From contig VYCX01000527.1 in NCBI GenBank assembly GCA_009843725.1, positions 1 through 9,233 on the forward strand: 9,233 bases of DNA, given 5' to 3'. The stretch is from Boseongicola sp. SB0675_bin_26 (GTDB taxonomy: Bacteria; Pseudomonadota; Alphaproteobacteria; Rhodobacterales; Rhodobacteraceae). Below, one piece after another: positions 6,240 through 9,233 of this stretch; the stretch's first letter is position 1, and each line of letters begins with the position of its first letter. The notes beneath the pieces were generated by a model, which was not told where the DNA came from, did no database searches, and saw only the letters and a list, made by a program, of their open reading frames with translations. The position numbers and the translations under genes were made by a program.

Positions 6240-7022
6240 ATGCGACAAGGAATGCGTGCCACTCTGCTGGCGATGCAATGCTGCTTGCTCCTTTCGATCG
6301 AGGCCCGCGCAGCCGAACTGGTCGAATGGCAGTCCGCCGACAGCCTGAACCGGCTGGCCCGGTCATCTCACAAGACGGACTTCTTCCCCCTCAGCAACCA
6401 CTTCGTCAGCCAGGACAACGCGATCTTTTGCGGCCCGGCCTCGTCGGCGATCGTCCTGAACGCGCTGAGGCTCGGCAAGCGGGACGACCTGCCGAAGGAC
6501 AGGGCGTCCATCGCGAAGGAGGAGATGGCATGGCTGTGGGAGGATGCCGACCCGTTCTACGGCAAGTACACGCCGAACAATGTCTTCACCGACCAGGCAA
6601 AGTCGCGACTTGAGGTGCTGGGCAAGCCCGTTCCGATCAAGGGCGAGTCGAAGAGCGACTTCGGCTTCCAGTTGCACCAACTCGCGGAACTGCTGCGCAG
6701 CCATGGTCTCGACGTCGCGCTCCGGGTCGTCGACGACAACGCGGATGCCTCTGACATACGTCGCGAACTGGTCGAGAATCTCGCCAACGAGGACGACTAC
6801 GTACTGGTGAATTACTCGCGCAAGGCCCTCGGCCAGCCGGGTGGCGGTCACATCTCCCCGGTCGGAGCCTATGATGAAGCCAGCGATTCCTTCCTGGTGA
6901 TGGACGTCAATCCGAACCGTGCCCCGTGGGTGTGGATCGCCGCGGACGACCTTGTCGCGGCGATGCGCACATTCGATACGGTCGAAAACCGTGGCTACGT
7001 CCTGATCTCGGAAGGGATCTGA
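6240..7022 (+). CDS. Secreted phytochelatin-synthase-family cysteine peptidase
   Basis: This encodes 260 residues of the phytochelatin synthase family (papain-like fold; glutathione gamma-glutamylcysteinyltransferase or hydrolase). The active site is complete: Q58 (oxyanion hole) six residues before Cys64 in FCGPASSAIVLNAL, His204 in GGGHISPVGAYD, and Asp222 in MDVNPNRAPWVWI. The Gln-Cys and His-Asp spacings (6 and 18) agree with what I recall for the Nostoc enzyme. FFPLSNHFVSQ upstream and RGYVLIS at the end are also family-typical. The ATG at 6240 has AGGGAG 7 nt upstream and opens a signal peptide (about residues 1-24, ending ARA), so the enzyme should be periplasmic. The protein is the short bacterial form without the Cys-rich C-terminal half of plant enzymes; such forms mainly cleave glycine from glutathione and make little phytochelatin. 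Residues about 95-140 look longer than in the cyanobacterial form. True substrate and metal dependence are unknown. Confidence 0.9.
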   Translation: MRQGMRATLLAMQCCLLLSIEARAAELVEWQSADSLNRLARSSHKTDFFPLSNHFVSQDNAIFCGPASSAIVLNALRLGKRDDLPKDRASIAKEEMAWLWEDADPFYGKYTPNNVFTDQAKSRLEVLGKPVPIKGESKSDFGFQLHQLAELLRSHGLDVALRVVDDNADASDIRRELVENLANEDDYVLVNYSRKALGQPGGGHISPVGAYDEASDSFLVMDVNPNRAPWVWIAADDLVAAMRTFDTVENRGYVLISEGI

Positions 7023-7270
7023 CGGGCCTTGCAAGCATGGATTGACGGGCGTTTCCGCATCGTTGCCTGAACTTCGCTGCCTGTCGAATGGCACGAACTC
7101 GGAGGTCGATGCACGACGGGATGCCGGGATCGGCGCGTCCGCACGCGGTGGCAGCATTGCCGGCGGGAGCGCAGGGCGTGGTGTCGTCCCGGCCGGGGCG
7201 TGCGCCTGTCAACTCTTCAGGAAGAACCCGTGGAACGCGCGATTGCCGGGCTGGACCGCGGCCTTCCAGG
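7023..7270. other. Convergent intergenic region between the phytochelatin-synthase-like gene and pyrB
   Basis: The two genes end facing each other here. CGCGT-CCGC-ACGCG at 7134-7147 can form a five-pair hairpin with a four-base loop, readable from either side. No T tract follows, so an intrinsic bidirectional terminator is not shown. No coding sequence, and in particular no start of pyrC, follows pyrB. Confidence 0.45.
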
Positions 7271-8227
7271 TCAGGCCATCTCACCCGTCTCTGCCCTGTC
7301 GGCGTGGAGGTTGTCGGCCAGGAGCTTCATTGCGGCCATGCGGACGGCAACGCCCATCTCGACCTGGTCCTGGATGACGGAATGGTTGATGTCGTCGGCG
7401 ATGGTGCCGTCGATCTCGACGCCACGGTTCATGGGGCCGGGATGCATGACGATGGCGTCGTCCCTTGCGTAGCGGAGCTTGTCGCCGTCCAGGCCGAAAC
7501 GGTGGTAGTATTCGCGCTCGGAGGGGATGAAGGCGCCATCCATGCGCTCCTTCTGAAGCCGGAGCATCATGACGACGTCAACGTCCTTGAGACCGTCTTC
7601 CAGATTCGTGCACACTTCGACGCCCCATCCTGTCGCACTGGCGGGCATCAATGTCGGCGGACCGACGAGCCTGACCCGGTTCTCCATCTTGCCGAGGAGC
7701 AGGATGTTCGATCGGGCGACACGGGAATGGGCGATGTCGCCGCAGATCGCAACCGTCAGTCGTTGGAGCCGCCCCTTGGTGCGCCGAATGGTCAGCGCGT
7801 CGAGAAGCGCCTGGGTCGGGTGTTCGTGCCGTCCGTCGCCCGCGTTGATCACTGCGCAGTTGACCTTTTGCGCCAGCAGGCTCACCGCGCCGGAACTCGG
7901 GTGGCGGACCACGAGCAGGTCCGGATGCATGGCGTTGAGCGTCAGGGCGGTGTCGATGAGCGTCTCGCCCTTCTTGACCGACGATGACTGCATGTGCATG
8001 TTCATCACGTCCGCGCCCAGCCGCTTGCCTGCGATTTCGAAACTCGCCTGCGTGCGGGTCGAGTGTTCGAAGAACATGTTGATTTGCGTAAGTCCCGTGA
8101 GCGCGGTGTCGTGCTTCACGTCTCGGCGATTCAGGTCAACAAAGGTGTCAGCGAGGTCAAGAAGCGTGGTTATCTCGTCCGGCTCGAGATGCTCGATGCC
8201 GAGGAGGTGGCGGGCGCGAAGACTCAT
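7271..8227 (-). CDS. pyrB: Aspartate carbamoyltransferase catalytic chain
   Basis: This encodes 318 residues, the normal length for the catalytic chain. The enzyme joins carbamoyl phosphate and L-aspartate to form N-carbamoyl-L-aspartate in pyrimidine synthesis, in the cytoplasm. The carbamoyl-phosphate motif STRT (56-59) lies in [19 protein letters not shown] (83-88) carries the catalytic lysine loop. VVRHP (106-110), [11 protein letters not shown] (136-146), MLRLQKER (221-228) and HPGPMNRG (262-269) complete the active site and aspartate-binding loop. The ATG at 8227 begins [14 protein letters not shown], a typical N-terminus. No Shine-Dalgarno sequence precedes it; instead a -10-like TATACA lies only about 7 nt away, suggesting a leaderless mRNA. 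Alphaproteobacterial pyrB is often followed by pyrC, which is absent here, as is a regulatory chain gene. gshA lies 143 bp upstream on the same strand. Confidence 0.97.
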   Translation of the reverse strand: MSLRARHLLGIEHLEPDEITTLLDLADTFVDLNRRDVKHDTALTGLTQINMFFEHSTRTQASFEIAGKRLGADVMNMHMQSSSVKKGETLIDTALTLNAMHPDLLVVRHPSSGAVSLLAQKVNCAVINAGDGRHEHPTQALLDALTIRRTKGRLQRLTVAICGDIAHSRVARSNILLLGKMENRVRLVGPPTLMPASATGWGVEVCTNLEDGLKDVDVVMMLRLQKERMDGAFIPSEREYYHRFGLDGDKLRYARDDAIVMHPGPMNRGVEIDGTIADDINHSVIQDQVEMGVAVRMAAMKLLADNLHADRAETGEMA

Positions 8228-8228
8228 G

Positions 8229-8248
8229 TTGGCTGTATAGTTTGGCTG
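8229..8248 (-). repeat. CAGCCAA direct repeat around the pyrB -10 box
   Basis: On the minus strand CAGCCAA occurs twice with a 13-bp period, the TATACA box lying across the space between them and the start of the second copy; the second copy ends just before the start codon. Direct repeats overlapping a core promoter are suited to binding a regulator, but the repeat is short. Confidence 0.35.
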
Positions 8249-8262
8249 CCGCTCTCGGAAAA
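8234..8262 (-). promoter_or_regulatory. Candidate pyrB promoter giving a leaderless mRNA
   Basis: On the minus strand TTTTCC (8262-8257) and TATACA (8239-8234) are 17 bp apart, a normal sigma-70 spacing. A start 6-7 nt after the -10 box would fall at or within a base or two of the A of the pyrB ATG (8227). No purine-rich ribosome binding site exists in the 20 bp before the ATG, which agrees with leaderless translation. The -35 match is weak. Confidence 0.45.
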
Positions 8263-8370
8263 GCCCTTCCGCATGGCGCTCATTCGGTTGACGAAAGGCC
8301 TCGGCCGTTCCCGAAACGCGACCGCCATGACCCTGGCCCTCGGCGTGGCACGGTTCACTTCCGCAGACAG

Positions 8371-9233
8371 TCAGTAGCTGTATTCCGCGAACGCCCGCGT
8401 TGCGTCCCGGTCCCAGTCGGTCTCGAACAGCCGGATCATCTCGTCCGCTGGCGTCTCGCCCGTCTCAAGGGTCTCCTTCAGGGCGCTGAGAAAGTGGGTT
8501 TCGTCCGGCAGGAGGCCGTCTGCGCCGTCCTGCCTCCGCGCCTTGAGACCGGCTTCCGCAATTTCGACGACTTCCTGTGCAAGGGCGTGCATGCCGACGC
8601 CGCCGACTTCGGCGGCAAGGCCGTCGACCGACGCAGCAACCCGCAACCCCTCCCGCAACTCCGCGTCCCAGGTCCTGGCGATGTCCCAGGCCGCATCAAG
8701 GGCGACCTTGTCGTAGATCAGCCCGACCCAGAACGCAGGCAACGCGCAAAGGCGCCGCCATGGCCCGCCATCGGCACCGCGCATCTCGATGAACTTCTTG
8801 ATGCGTGCCTCAGGGAAAATCGTCGTCAGGTGATCGGCCCAGTCGGACAGCATCGGGATCTCGCCCGGCAGCGCCGGGAGCCTGCCCTCGAGGAAGTCCC
8901 GGAAGGACTGCCCGAGAGCGTCGATGTAGACGCCATCCCGGAAGACGAAGTACATCGGCACGTCCAGTGCATAGTCCGCCCAGGCTTCGAATCCGAACCC
9001 TTCTTCGAAGACGAAGGGCAGCATTCCGGTGCGGTCAGGATCCAGGTCGCGCCAGATCCGGCTTCGCCAGCTCTTGTGGCCGTTGAGCTTGCCATGCAGA
9101 AACGGCGAATTCGCGAACAGTGCCGTGGCGACCGGTTGCAAGGCCAGCGCCACGCGCAGCTTTTGCACCATGTCCGCCTCGGATTCGAAGTCGAGGTTGA
9201 CCTGCACGGTGCAGGTTCGCCGCATCATTTGCG
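8371..9233 (-). CDS. gshA: Glutamate-cysteine ligase, plant/alphaproteobacterial type (5' end outside window)
   Basis: The frame runs from the right window edge to a TGA at 8371. About 286 codons are visible, against roughly 455 for the full protein, so the N-terminal third lies outside. The enzyme joins L-glutamate and L-cysteine using ATP, the first step of glutathione synthesis, in the cytoplasm. Diagnostic blocks are [14 protein letters not shown] at the edge, [63 protein letters not shown] and [18 protein letters not shown]. These mark the GCS2-family, redox-regulated plant type found in Alphaproteobacteria, rather than the enterobacterial type. The internal ATG at 9228 is not the start, because the conserved block continues past it. 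The protein ends AEYSY. It lies upstream of pyrB on the same strand, but pyrB seems to have its own promoter. It supplies the precursor of glutathione, the presumed substrate of the phytochelatin-synthase-like protein. Confidence 0.95.
   Translation of the reverse strand, partial: QMMRRTCTVQVNLDFESEADMVQKLRVALALQPVATALFANSPFLHGKLNGHKSWRSRIWRDLDPDRTGMLPFVFEEGFGFEAWADYALDVPMYFVFRDGVYIDALGQSFRDFLEGRLPALPGEIPMLSDWADHLTTIFPEARIKKFIEMRGADGGPWRRLCALPAFWVGLIYDKVALDAAWDIARTWDAELREGLRVAASVDGLAAEVGGVGMHALAQEVVEIAEAGLKARRQDGADGLLPDETHFLSALKETLETGETPADEMIRLFETDWDRDATRAFAEYSY

Noticed and set aside
7088..7987. A 299-codon plus-strand frame over pyrB
   Set aside because: It is a shadow of pyrB, whose family motifs are complete on the other strand.
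8249..8275. Terminator after gshA
   Set aside because: CGGAA-GGGCTT-TTCCG can form a five-pair hairpin, but there is no T tract and it overlaps the likely -35 region of pyrB.

Overview
The window is a GC-rich bacterial chromosomal segment, most likely from an alphaproteobacterium (Rhodobacterales or a relative). The best evidence is the plant-type glutamate-cysteine ligase at the right edge, a form typical of Alphaproteobacteria, together with strong GC bias at codon third positions and long open antisense frames. No tRNA, rRNA, CRISPR array, intact insertion sequence or phage gene was seen.

Left part (1-4076): a probable signalling locus. Two minus-strand genes encode exported proteins: a lipoprotein with a Gly/Glu/His-rich linker (3' end cut by the window) and a small secreted EF-hand protein. 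They are divergent from a plus-strand OmpR-family response regulator and its HAMP histidine kinase. The divergent intergenic region holds three separate dyad symmetries and a TACAAT -10 candidate. The kinase's periplasmic loop has a His-rich stretch, and the lipoprotein linker shares a GEHG motif with it. With the EF-hand neighbour this suggests, as inference only, a sensor of a divalent cation (Ca2+ or a transition metal) and its exported targets. An unusual gap of about 300 bp separates regulator and kinase.

Middle (4077-7022): a gene-poor stretch of 589 bp, an orphan periplasmic binding protein of the LivK/branched-chain amino acid type with no permease or ATPase beside it, a 299-bp gap, and then a phytochelatin-synthase-family cysteine peptidase with a signal peptide. 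Its Gln-Cys-His-Asp active-site set is intact. Proteins of this family act on glutathione.

Right part (7023-9233, minus strand): pyrB (aspartate carbamoyltransferase), without pyrC directly downstream and with a promoter that appears to give a leaderless mRNA, and upstream of it the C-terminal two thirds of glutamate-cysteine ligase (first step of glutathione synthesis). A glutathione-making enzyme therefore lies about 1.3 kb from a glutathione-processing enzyme, though on opposite strands and with pyrB between them.

The pyrB, gshA, kinase, regulator and phytochelatin-synthase-family calls are firm. The metal-sensing module, the operators and the leaderless promoter are inferences from sequence pattern.
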